DNA from: Alteromonas sp. BL110 | GTDB lineage: Bacteria; Pseudomonadota; Gammaproteobacteria; Enterobacterales; Alteromonadaceae | Assembly (NCBI RefSeq): GCF_003443615.1 | Contig: NZ_CP031967.1 | Location: 1,860,001-1,924,000 of the forward strand | Direction: 5' to 3' | Length of the DNA stretch: 64,000 bases | Shown: piece by piece, positions 48,013 to 55,868 of the stretch | Numbering within the stretch: position 1 is the stretch's first letter | Layout: each line of letters opens with the position of its first letter | Made by a program: the position numbers and the translations under genes | The notes under the pieces: generated by a model | Database searches by the model: none | Told to the model about the DNA's origin: nothing | The model's input: the letters and a program-made list of their open reading frames with translations, nothing else

Positions 48013-48774
48013 ATGCGCATTCTCATCCCTTTTTTGTGTGTTGTTGCCATTGCTTTGCCTGCCAAAGCCCGTGAATTAGACGTGGTGGTTGGCTGGAACA
48101 AACCACCTTATGTTATTTCACAAGAACACAGCGGTTTTGAAATTGACTTGGTCAGAGCTATATTAGCGGAGATGGGACATACGCTTTCGCCCATCTATGT
48201 TCCTTTTGGGCGAACTGCGCGGCTTTTAGAAGATAGCGCTGTGGATATAGGACTGACACAAAGCGCTGCGCACGATGTAGATGATTCTGTCCTTTCCGAC
48301 CCATACATAATTTATCAAAATGTTGTTGTGACAAAAACGCAACGTTACTTTGTCATCAATGATGTTAATGATCTTAAGGGCAAGCGTGTCATTGGGTTTC
48401 AAACTGCGCAATCGGTGTTAGGTGAAGAGTTCAAGCAAGCATTAGCGCTAGAGCCAATGTATATGGAAATGGCAAGACAAGACCGTCAGGTCGATATGCT
48501 CATGCTCGATCATGTGGACGCGATTGTTTTAGATAGAAACATTTTCAATTACTTCAAGTTTCAAAACAGCGGCTATGTTGAAGAGGAGACCGTATTCCAT
48601 GAGCTGTTTCCTATCTCAATATATCGTGCTGCTATACCCAACCCAAAGCTGAGAGCAAAGTTTAATTCAGCCCTTCATCGCTTTATTGCAGATGGTCGAT
48701 ATCAATTACTGCTCGATGAATATCAGCTTGATAATCTGCTTCACAAGCTGCCAAAGGCGTCCGCTAAACTGTGA
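48013..48774 (+). CDS. Periplasmic solute-binding protein (SBP family 3)
   Basis: A 253-residue protein with a signal peptide (RILIPFLCVVAIALPAKA-RE) and the family-3 binding fold: VVVGWNKPPYVI, GFEIDLVRAILAEMG, and VNDLKGKRVIGFQTAQSVLG. It is amino-acid-transporter-like, but no permease or ATPase is adjacent, so it may feed a transporter elsewhere or act as a sensor partner. ATG 48013 is chosen for the CGGAG upstream and a normal signal peptide; an ATG at 47980 is in frame too. Confidence 0.8.
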   Translation: MRILIPFLCVVAIALPAKARELDVVVGWNKPPYVISQEHSGFEIDLVRAILAEMGHTLSPIYVPFGRTARLLEDSAVDIGLTQSAAHDVDDSVLSDPYIIYQNVVVTKTQRYFVINDVNDLKGKRVIGFQTAQSVLGEEFKQALALEPMYMEMARQDRQVDMLMLDHVDAIVLDRNIFNYFKFQNSGYVEEETVFHELFPISIYRAAIPNPKLRAKFNSALHRFIADGRYQLLLDEYQLDNLLHKLPKASAKL

Positions 48775-48941
48775 ATGCGTATTTTATCATGTAGACAGTG
48801 AACCATTTCTGATTCAACGTATATCAAACTAACAATACGGTAATGCTCGTCACTTTCTACCTAACCGTAGATGAGGCACGATGGAACAAAGGTCATGGCA
48901 TAAGTATCATGGCATAAAAACTATGCGTTAAGGAAAGCTCT

Positions 48942-50564
48942 ATGTTGAAACAGTGGTATCTATTGGTTGTTACTTTGCTGTGCACCGCCTGCGTGTCTCA
49001 ATCGCACTATGAAGATAGCGATAATAATAAGTGGCTAGATGAGCCAGCATACCTTCAGTCTCAAGCTATCGCTAATGGCGAGATTACATCGGCAGAACTG
49101 GTGAGCGGTTATTTAGCTCGTATTGGTGAGTTAGATAAAAAGACAAATAGCGTTTTAGCGCTAAATCCTAATGCTTTAGCAGAAGCGAAAGTAATTGATA
49201 AACAAATCGCCAATGGTGCGGCATTAGGCCCGTTAGCCGGTATCCCCGTATTGCTAAAGGACAATATTGAAAGCGCAGAAATGCCCACTACAGCAGGTTC
49301 TATGGTGCTAATCAATAACGACACCGGACGAGACGCCCCTATTGTGGCGAAGCTAAAAGCAGCGGGGGCGATTATTCTAGGTAAAACAAATTTGTCTGAA
49401 TGGGCAAATTTTCGTTCTGAATCTTCGATAAGCGGTTGGAGCGCAGTAGGTGGCTTAACTCGAAACCCTCACATATTATCAAGAAGCGCATGCGGTTCAT
49501 CGTCTGGCTCGGGCGCAGCGATGTCGCTTAGATTAGCGTCACTTGCTGTAGGTACTGAAACCAATGGCTCTATAATCTGCCCAGCATCTATTAACGGTGT
49601 AGTGGGCTTTAAGCCAACCGTTGGTTTACTTTCAAGAACGCACATTGTGCCTATTTCCTTTAGCCAAGATACGGCGGGACCAATGACCTCCAATGTTCAA
49701 GATGCATGGCTGATGACAGCTGTAATGGCGGGCGAAGATGCAAGTGATAGTGCTACTGAAAATGCAGCGTCTCATAGCCCGGCCATGCCTTCATCTGAGA
49801 TGCTTGCAACAGATTTAAAGGGCAAGCGCATTGGCGTTGTCAGGTATCGTCAAGGCGATAACCCTCACGTACTAAAAGTCTACGAAAGCGCGCTAAATCA
49901 GTTAAAAGCCTCGGGTGCTACGCTGGTGGATATTAGTGATTTTTCTCAGCCTGATTCCTTTTGGGCCGACTCTTACAATGTGTTGCTAAGTGAGTTCCAT
50001 CACAGCATCAACGAATATTTGGCGGGGTCGCCGGCAGAGCTTCCTGCAAGAAGCTTATCTGAGCTTATTGCTTTCAATAACAAAACCGAGCGAGAACTAG
50101 CGTTATTCAACCAAGATATCTTTGAAAAATCACTAGACGCGGCGCCTATTAATAGCGAAGCGTATCAAAGTGCCCTTCGCCTTATCCAAGATACAGCGGG
50201 CAAAAACGGTATTGACGCATTGTTAGCAAAACACAACGTTGATGTATTAGTTGCGCCTTCAAACAGCCCTTCATTTTTGATCGACGGTGTGTATGGCGAT
50301 CATTCGCCAGTCGGTTTCATTGGTATTGGCTACTTAGCCGCTGTTGCAGGCTACCCACACCTCACAGTACCCGCGGGTGAAGTGAAAGGCCTTCCAGTAG
50401 GCATTAGCTTTATCGGTGCTAAGTGGAAAGATGAAGATGTGCTAAAGATAGGCAAAGTCTTTGAAGCTAAACACGGTTTTTTCATTAAGCCAGGTCTTTT
50501 ACCTACACGTTTTGACAATCCGATTCTAAAGGGTATCGAGAATGGACTAAACGAGAATCGCTAG
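48942..50564 (+). CDS. Amidase-signature enzyme, probable lipoprotein
   Basis: A 540-residue amidase of the Ser-cisSer-Lys family. Lys106 is in VLLKDNIE, the Ser cluster is GSSSGSGAA around residues 185-193, and the putative nucleophile is Ser210 in GTETNGSIICPA (the usual form is GTDTGGSIRxPA, so Arg is replaced by Ile here). An N-terminal hydrophobic segment ends with CTAC at residue 17, an imperfect lipobox, so the protein may be a lipoprotein. The start has AAGGAAAG upstream. It hydrolyses amides or small peptides; the substrate is unknown. Confidence 0.85.
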   Translation: MLKQWYLLVVTLLCTACVSQSHYEDSDNNKWLDEPAYLQSQAIANGEITSAELVSGYLARIGELDKKTNSVLALNPNALAEAKVIDKQIANGAALGPLAGIPVLLKDNIESAEMPTTAGSMVLINNDTGRDAPIVAKLKAAGAIILGKTNLSEWANFRSESSISGWSAVGGLTRNPHILSRSACGSSSGSGAAMSLRLASLAVGTETNGSIICPASINGVVGFKPTVGLLSRTHIVPISFSQDTAGPMTSNVQDAWLMTAVMAGEDASDSATENAASHSPAMPSSEMLATDLKGKRIGVVRYRQGDNPHVLKVYESALNQLKASGATLVDISDFSQPDSFWADSYNVLLSEFHHSINEYLAGSPAELPARSLSELIAFNNKTERELALFNQDIFEKSLDAAPINSEAYQSALRLIQDTAGKNGIDALLAKHNVDVLVAPSNSPSFLIDGVYGDHSPVGFIGIGYLAAVAGYPHLTVPAGEVKGLPVGISFIGAKWKDEDVLKIGKVFEAKHGFFIKPGLLPTRFDNPILKGIENGLNENR

Positions 50565-50630
50565 ACAGAGGCAGTTGGTTTGAATTTAGTTTCTATTAAA
50601 CAATAAATCTTTTAAGCAGTATTGAAACAA

Positions 50631-50660
50631 AAAAGCCCCCGATAATTATCGGGGGCTTTT
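50631..50660. terminator. Bidirectional terminator between amidase and HiPIP genes
   Basis: Perfect inverted repeat: AAAAGCCCCCGATAA pairs with TTATCGGGGGCTTTT. It serves the convergent plus- and minus-strand genes. Confidence 0.92.
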
Positions 50661-50687
50661 GCTATTTATGTAGCTACGAGTAATTAT

Positions 50688-50981
50688 TTAGCCTGGCTTT
50701 TTAACCCAAGCGCTACACCAGCCATCAGCGTTAACCAGCTTGTTAGGGAAAATGTTACAAGGGCGATATTGTTCGCCATCGGCACCCTGCACGTACATGC
50801 AGTTTGCACATTTTGCACCTTCAACGGTTGAAGACGGTGTGTAGTTTAATGCTTTCGCAGTTGGGTCATCTGCGCTCAATTGTTCCTGAGCTTGTGCACG
50901 TAACGCTACACCACCTAATGTAAGACCGATAACTGTAGAGCCAGACAGTTTTAAAAAGTCACGGCGATTTACAGATTTCAT
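50688..50981 (-). CDS. High-potential iron-sulfur protein, Tat-exported
   Basis: A 97-residue electron carrier. Tat signal: VNRRDFLKLSGSTVIGLTLG. The mature part of about 65 residues has four Cys in the HiPIP order: CANC (CAxC), then PC in RPCNIFP and WC in DGWCSAW. It would hold a single [4Fe-4S] cluster in the periplasm and probably passes electrons to or from a cytochrome. AAGGAG precedes the ATG. Confidence 0.9.
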   Translation of the reverse strand: MKSVNRRDFLKLSGSTVIGLTLGGVALRAQAQEQLSADDPTAKALNYTPSSTVEGAKCANCMYVQGADGEQYRPCNIFPNKLVNADGWCSAWVKKPG

Positions 50982-51005
50982 AACATTCTCCTTAAGAGAT
51001 AGAAA

Positions 51006-51020
51006 CGATAATGATTCTTT
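51006..51020. promoter_or_regulatory. Possible Fur-like operator upstream of the HiPIP gene
   Basis: CGATAATGATTCTTT matches 10 of 14 positions of the 7-1-7 Fur motif, 25 bp upstream of the HiPIP start. It may instead be simple AT-rich sequence. Confidence 0.3.
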
Positions 51021-51042
51021 TTTATTCAGTACCTTAAACGCA

Positions 51043-51068
51043 AAAACCTGCCCAAAGAGGCAGGTTTT
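51043..51068 (-). terminator. Terminator of the flavin-reductase operon
   Basis: Stem AAAACCTGCC (51043-51052) with GGCAGGTTTT (51059-51068); the minus-strand transcript runs into TTTTTG. Confidence 0.75.
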
Positions 51069-51203
51069 GTGTAATGTTTAAATACTATCTCTTTTTGAAA
51101 AAAGATCGAATGAAATGTCTTATTTTCACTTGATCTAGATTAAATAAACTTCAGAGTAATCATCCCCGATTGTAATTGTCAGACCCTTCTACCTGCTACA
51201 AGT

Positions 51204-51833
51204 TCATTTCTTAGCTAGGGGAACTCCGGGTTTAGCGTAGGCGAACTGTGCAACGCGCGTAGTGCTATGATAGTTGTCTAATCCAGAAATGCAGGCAGTG
51301 TTTGCCTTTTCTATATCGGCGTATCCGTCTTCATCAATAATGCTCTCTGGCATATGAAGCTCTTGGATTTCTCCAATTACCATTTCGGTTTCGTTAAGTA
51401 ATTTTAAATGTTGTGCCACCTTTAAGCCCATCTTAATTTCACTTTCTTTGACAAACGGTGCGCTAAAAGACTCGCTAAACTGTGGTGTTAAACCAACTGC
51501 TTCAAACTCGCTATCATCTGGGGCATAGCGAGCAGACGTTTGATGCGCTTTGTCTACCCAATCAGTCGACACGTGATTTAGCGTGTAATAGCCCTGTTGC
51601 TTTATATTGCTAAGGGTATCTCGCACAACGGTGTGTGGGCGCATTATCATGCCTAAAAGTGGCGGGTTAGCACCAACATGAACGATAGAGCTTACAATGG
51701 CTAAATTGTTGGTGTTTCCGTTTGTGGTACCCACTAAAGTAGCCGACTTAAAGCCAGACAAGCTATTGACTAGATTAGCTCGGTATCGCTGTTCAAGCGC
51801 ATCTATATCACTGCGTGTAAACTGCTTAGTCAT
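51204..51833 (-). CDS. Flavin reductase family protein
   Basis: A 209-residue protein of the flavin-reductase-like/FMN-binding split-barrel family. Segments NLAIVSSIVHVGANPPLLGMIMRP and TLSNIKQQGYYTLNHV match the family layout. It may reduce flavin for a monooxygenase, or may simply bind flavin. The ATG at 51833 overlaps the upstream CPXCG gene by 8 bp and gives a natural N-terminus (MTKQFTRSDI); an ATG at 51869 is possible but lies deeper in the preceding gene. Confidence 0.8.
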   Translation of the reverse strand: MTKQFTRSDIDALEQRYRANLVNSLSGFKSATLVGTTNGNTNNLAIVSSIVHVGANPPLLGMIMRPHTVVRDTLSNIKQQGYYTLNHVSTDWVDKAHQTSARYAPDDSEFEAVGLTPQFSESFSAPFVKESEIKMGLKVAQHLKLLNETEMVIGEIQELHMPESIIDEDGYADIEKANTACISGLDNYHSTTRVAQFAYAKPGVPLAKK

Positions 51834-52017
51834 TTTCTCGTTCTGCCTCAATTTGAATGTCGTCGCCATGCTGATAAGTGGCCAACTCTATGGGTTGGCA
51901 GCACACCTGACAGTCGAGTACTTGGACTTGACCCACATCGTTAACCTCATCTATCTCAACGTCGTTAGGCGCCATACAGTATGGGCAGGAGAAGCCCATG
52001 GAACGGGTTAAGCTCAT
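51826..52017 (-). CDS. CPXCG-type cysteine-rich small protein
   Basis: A 63-residue zinc-ribbon protein: CPYC near the N-terminus and CQVC near the middle give two Cys pairs. It resembles the CPXCG motif-containing family, although the first knuckle here reads CPYCM rather than CPYCG. AAGG lies 9 bases before the ATG at 52017. Its stop overlaps the flavin-reductase start by 8 bp, so they form a small operon. Function unknown. Confidence 0.82.
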   Translation of the reverse strand: MSLTRSMGFSCPYCMAPNDVEIDEVNDVGQVQVLDCQVCCQPIELATYQHGDDIQIEAEREND

Positions 52018-52194
52018 ATTTCATTGCCTTATTAATCATGAATAGTGTTTATTACGTAATGGTAAGGCGAGTGGATTTTCTTTAGCAAAATACCCCGTTG
52101 TTTATGAAAAGAACGCGCCGAGGTAATCGCAATAACCATTATTAAATGAAAGCCCTAATGAACAGCAGCAAAGTGAATGAATAGAGGTAATGGT

Positions 52195-52483
52195 GTGACA
52201 AATAAAGTAGGAAACTGCCCGTGTTGTAATAGAGAGGTGCGCCTTACTTATCACCACCTTATCCCGAAAAAAAATGCACCGACGTACCTATTTCAAAAAG
52301 CACTTTAGCAAGGCCGAACTGCAGGATGGTATTTATATTTGTAGGCAGTGCCATAGCGGCATACATCGCTTTTATGATGAGATGACATTGGCCAAGCACT
52401 ATTTCAATTTACAACGTTTACTAGATGACGAGCAGCTTTCAACGTTCTTTCAGTGGGTGTCCAAACAGCGAGTTCGTGTTTAA
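52195..52483 (+). pseudogene. HNH endonuclease-like gene interrupted by a frameshift at an A8 run
   Basis: Read from GTG 52195 (AGAGG 7 bases upstream; ATG 52177 also in frame) the first part encodes NCPCCNREVRLTYHHLIPKK. That frame then runs off and stops at 52306-52308. The frame opening at 52274 continues as MHRRTYFKKHF...ICRQCHSGIHRFYDEM and ends at 52483. Together they give the known small HNH layout: CPxC knuckle, HHLIPKK with catalytic His, CRxCH and an H at the end. The two frames join at AAAAAAAA (52267-52274): seven A would restore a single product of about 95 residues. It could be a broken gene, a sequencing error, or a gene read by slippage dropping one A. Confidence 0.8.
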
Positions 52484-52601
52484 GAGATGGTTTGGACTAA
52501 TAACGACCAGTAGACTTTAAATACATTCACTGTAGATTTAATTTGATTAATTTGGCTGTATAAATATACACTATTGGTGTTTTCATAGCCAAAGATACCT
52601 C

Positions 52602-54746
52602 ATGCGAAAAGATCTACCGCCACGTTATTACCTCACACATTTTTACGAGTTCCTTAAGTTTTTCGAAGGTGCTAACAGCACGCTTTTAAGTGATGAGGCA
52701 GCCGATTTTGTTGAGCGCTTTAACGCATTAGACGATGACAAAAAATGTATTGTAGTGCGCGCCGCAAATCGCAAGTATGCGGTTATTGATAGAACCCAGT
52801 TTAACTACAGTGAAATCAGCGAACCGCAAGCTCAAATAGATTGGCTCATTGATAGCGGGTGGTTTGGCGATCTTTCTCACGCTGGTCTCAATGACATCGC
52901 CGGCGTTCTAACCAAAGACGCGTTGTTGGCGCTTCTTGCTGAATACGGCAGTACGCAGGGATTAGCGTCTCTCACTAAGCCCAAACTCGTGACGTTACTT
53001 AATGAACATATAGGTGCTAGAGGTTGGCCAGAGAGTTTTTCGCTAAACAACTATTTAGTGTGTTTATTTGATAATGCGCTTCGCTATTTGCTGTTTATCT
53101 ATTTCGGTAATACCAAAAGCCGTCTGAATCAGTTTTCTATGCGCGATCTCGGTGTAATGAGAACCCGCTCCGATTCGGTAACCGATACTGCGCGCTTTGA
53201 AAGTAAAAGCGATGCGCAAGCAGCTTGGTTTTTCGCCAATCACTATAGCCAGCTAGCCTTTTATAACAATGATATGTTACTTGCCTTAGCTGAAAGTGAT
53301 TTCCCTGCTACAGAGGGTGTGTCAGCCAGTTTCTATCGCGACCAGTTGCTTTACGCGCTAGGGCTTAAAGTGCTGGCTTTCGATAGGGCTAAAGGGTTAG
53401 ACATTTTAAAACTAGCGCAAAGCGATAAAGCAAAAGAAAAGTGGCTAAGAGAGAGCTATAAAGACGGACAAGAAGATGACGTCAAACAAGCTCTTGAGGG
53501 CATTATTGATAACCCTCAATCCGATACGCTATTAGCGTTTGCCGAAGATTTTTATGCCCGTAAATACCATAAAAAGCGTACCAGTACCGTTACCGATATG
53601 CTTCGAAACGCAAGCCGGTCGTTAGATATTGATGTAAGCCAAAATCAACAGGTAGAACGCGGCGTATTGGCTCATTATGCAAGGCAAGGCGTAGAAGGCT
53701 GGCGTACAGAAAACCGTTTATGGCGTAGTTTATTCGGTCTTACTTTTTGGAAGCAACTTTACGAAGAAGATACGCTGGTTACTGAGTTTGATCGCAGGCC
53801 ATTATCACTTAAGCAAAATAACTTTTACGCCAAGTTTGAGCAAAGTATTGAAGCACTGCTGCTTGCCCTTGATAGCAAAGAGAAACTGCGCTTTCACATT
53901 CATAAAATGGCCACCATGCACTATGGCAAAGTGAACAGCCTGTTTATGTGGTCAAGCCATTTGCTTGCGCCTTTAGAAGCTCTGATTGAGCACGGCTCGC
54001 TCGACAGTATCTATGCTTTACTTCGCATGATGTGTAAAGACTTTGAAAGCCTGCGCGATGGTTTCCCCGACATTATGGTGTTTGACGGCGCGCTTCGCTT
54101 TGAAGAAATTAAAGCGCCGGGCGATCAGCTTCGTCGAAACCAATTGGTTTCCATTCAGCGTTTGCAACAAGCCGGTTTTGACGTTGCTGTGACGACAGTG
54201 AATTGGGTGCGGGACCCAGCCCAACCCTATGTAGTAGTGGATATTGAGACTACAGGTGGAAACAATAGTTATAACCGCATTACCGAAATAGGCATGGTTA
54301 AACTAGTCGGCGGTGAAGAGGTAGACAGATTTCAAACCTTATTGAATCCGCAGCGCAGAATCCCTAGTAACATAACCCGCCTTACCGGTATTTCGGATGA
54401 CATGGTGGCTGACGCGCCGCTTTTTGCCGAAGTGGCAGAGCAGGTGGCGCGCTTTACTGAAGACGCTGTGTTTGTAGCCCACAATGTGAACTTTGACTAT
54501 GGCTTCATTAAACAAGAGTTTGCGCGACTAGAGCAGAGCTTCAGGCGACCTAAAATGTGCACCGTTCGCGAAATGCGCCGCACCTATCCGGGGCTGCCAT
54601 CTTACTCATTGGCGAACCTAACTAAGCACTTCCATATAGAAATGGAACGGCACCACCGTGCGTTAAGTGATGCTAAGGCTGCTGCCGAGTTGTTAAAGCT
54701 GGCGTTTGAGAAAGATGATGAATTAACGGGTCTGTCGGCGAATTAA
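52602..54746 (+). CDS. FAN1-like VRR-NUC nuclease fused to a DnaQ-type (DEDDh) exonuclease
   Basis: A 714-residue protein. A SAP-like DNA-binding stretch lies at about 101-138 (LTKDALLALLAEYG...LTKPKLVTLLNEHIG), then a helical middle region. A VRR-NUC domain (about 430-540) carries Asp490 in GFPDIMVFDG, Glu502 and Lys504 in FEEIKAPGDQLRRNQ, matching the PD-(D/E)xK site of FAN1. After a short linker the C-terminal 170 residues are a DEDDh exonuclease: D547xE549 in VVDIETTGG, HNVNFDYGF, and H685-x4-D690 in HRALSD. FAN1 enzymes cut branched or crosslinked DNA; the exonuclease would trim 3' ends. The usual bacterial FAN1 ends at the VRR-NUC domain. Confidence 0.9.
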   Translation: MRKDLPPRYYLTHFYEFLKFFEGANSTLLSDEAADFVERFNALDDDKKCIVVRAANRKYAVIDRTQFNYSEISEPQAQIDWLIDSGWFGDLSHAGLNDIAGVLTKDALLALLAEYGSTQGLASLTKPKLVTLLNEHIGARGWPESFSLNNYLVCLFDNALRYLLFIYFGNTKSRLNQFSMRDLGVMRTRSDSVTDTARFESKSDAQAAWFFANHYSQLAFYNNDMLLALAESDFPATEGVSASFYRDQLLYALGLKVLAFDRAKGLDILKLAQSDKAKEKWLRESYKDGQEDDVKQALEGIIDNPQSDTLLAFAEDFYARKYHKKRTSTVTDMLRNASRSLDIDVSQNQQVERGVLAHYARQGVEGWRTENRLWRSLFGLTFWKQLYEEDTLVTEFDRRPLSLKQNNFYAKFEQSIEALLLALDSKEKLRFHIHKMATMHYGKVNSLFMWSSHLLAPLEALIEHGSLDSIYALLRMMCKDFESLRDGFPDIMVFDGALRFEEIKAPGDQLRRNQLVSIQRLQQAGFDVAVTTVNWVRDPAQPYVVVDIETTGGNNSYNRITEIGMVKLVGGEEVDRFQTLLNPQRRIPSNITRLTGISDDMVADAPLFAEVAEQVARFTEDAVFVAHNVNFDYGFIKQEFARLEQSFRRPKMCTVREMRRTYPGLPSYSLANLTKHFHIEMERHHRALSDAKAAAELLKLAFEKDDELTGLSAN

Positions 54747-54845
54747 TAACGTTGTTATTAGATTTTTTAGTATGCGGACACTGAACAAAATGCGATTAAA
54801 CTCAGTATTGAGTTGAGTTATAACGTGCATATTGAGATGTAAAAC

Positions 54846-55109
54846 ATGGTATTAACCGAAGAACAAGAATCACGAGTTATTGAAATGGCGTGGGAAGATC
54901 GCACGCCGTTTGAAGCAATTGAACGTTTATACGGGCTGCCGGAAAAAGACGTGATAAAGCTTATGCGTAAGAACCTTAAACAAAAAACCTTTAAAAACTG
55001 GCGTGAGCGCGTGTCGGGCAGAAAAACTAAACACGCGAGCTTGCGCCCTGAAGGTGTGGATAGAGGTTACTGCCCATCTCAGTATAAATACAAGAGTGCC
55101 AACAAGTAG
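54846..55109 (+). CDS. DUF2805 (TIGR03643) family small protein
   Basis: An 87-residue basic protein. It begins with a helix-turn-helix-like stretch (VIEMAWEDRTPFEAIERLYGL) and continues with VIKLMRKNLKQKTFKNWRERVSGRKTKH, the layout of the TIGR03643/DUF2805 family. The family is uncharacterised. It follows the FAN1-like gene by 100 bp on the same strand. Confidence 0.83.
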   Translation: MVLTEEQESRVIEMAWEDRTPFEAIERLYGLPEKDVIKLMRKNLKQKTFKNWRERVSGRKTKHASLRPEGVDRGYCPSQYKYKSANK

Positions 55110-55163
55110 CGATATACCTGTATTTTCGGGAACTTCGAGGTTTTTAAGCATGTAATGCTGTGG

Positions 55164-55604
55164 CTATTTCTTAGGCGTAGGAATAGTGGTTATAGGTAAA
55201 AGAAACGCGGTCAGTTCCTGGCGCAACGGCGTTGGAAAGACAACCGTGTTTTCTGATTGCAGAATGCTCTTAGCATGGTGAACCTGACGTAAAAGATTTT
55301 GGTAGGTTTCATCATTTTGCTGTAATGCTTCAACCCTGCTCATCATAAGCTCTATAAACTCGGCGTTGGATAAATCGTCGTGCTGCCTTATTTCAAAAGC
55401 GAGCGCTTTAAGAACATAAGCCTCCCACTCTTTCCTGTAACTCTCTTTTAAGCGTTCAGGGTATATCGCCAAATCTGCAATATCTTGCGCTAAGTCTACA
55501 ATATCAAGTGGAGCATCGAATAGAACCCGAAATGCAAGAAGCACTTCATCAGAAAGTCGAGAAATGGGAAGCTTTTCTTTGAACTGAGCGTAGCGGCTTG
55601 GCAC
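55164..55604 (-). CDS. Hypothetical alpha-helical protein
   Basis: A 146-residue protein that I do not recognise. No signal peptide, membrane helix or known motif. It is predicted mostly helical and acidic in the middle (FDAPLDIVDLAQDIADLAIYP) with a Pro-rich end (PITTIPTPKK). It is convergent with the DUF2805 gene, 54 bp away. Coding composition looks normal. Confidence 0.55.
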   Translation of the reverse strand: MPSRYAQFKEKLPISRLSDEVLLAFRVLFDAPLDIVDLAQDIADLAIYPERLKESYRKEWEAYVLKALAFEIRQHDDLSNAEFIELMMSRVEALQQNDETYQNLLRQVHHAKSILQSENTVVFPTPLRQELTAFLLPITTIPTPKK

Positions 55605-55817
55605 AAGAACACCTTTTTGTAGCGGGTAAAACTTTTAGTTTTTCAGTGATGGACCTAATAATCCTGACTCACTAAACTAACCTGATTGTAGTAAAACCAA
55701 TAACTCGATGAAAGTGGGCCTGGTTAAAAATACGTAATCTAAAATAACTGAACGTATTAGCAAACCAGCCCGTAATCTATTATGCACTGTTAAAGTGTGT
55801 ACGCGTTCTTGCTGTTT
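55605..55817 (+). ncRNA. Possible small RNA ahead of an orphan terminator
   Basis: No credible open frame lies in this 213-bp gap, yet it ends in a strong plus-strand terminator. A -10-like TATTAT is present near 55779 and no good -35 is visible, so the start of any transcript is uncertain. Transcripts of about 40-150 nt are conceivable. This is a suggestion only; the terminator could also act on plus-strand read-through. Confidence 0.3.
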
Positions 55818-55844
55818 GGCCCATCGTTTGATGGGCCTTTTTTT
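55818..55844 (+). terminator. Strong orphan plus-strand terminator
   Basis: Stem GGCCCATC (55818-55825) with GATGGGCC (55830-55837) and a GTTT loop, then seven T. No plus-strand gene is found directly upstream. Confidence 0.85.
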
Positions 55845-55868
55845 ATTTATGAAGTCACATACTTTTGC

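Noticed and set aside
52274-52483. A stand-alone 69-residue protein from ATG 52274
   Set aside because: The first HNH half lies directly upstream in another frame, and 52274 falls within the A-run; a frameshifted gene explains both frames better.
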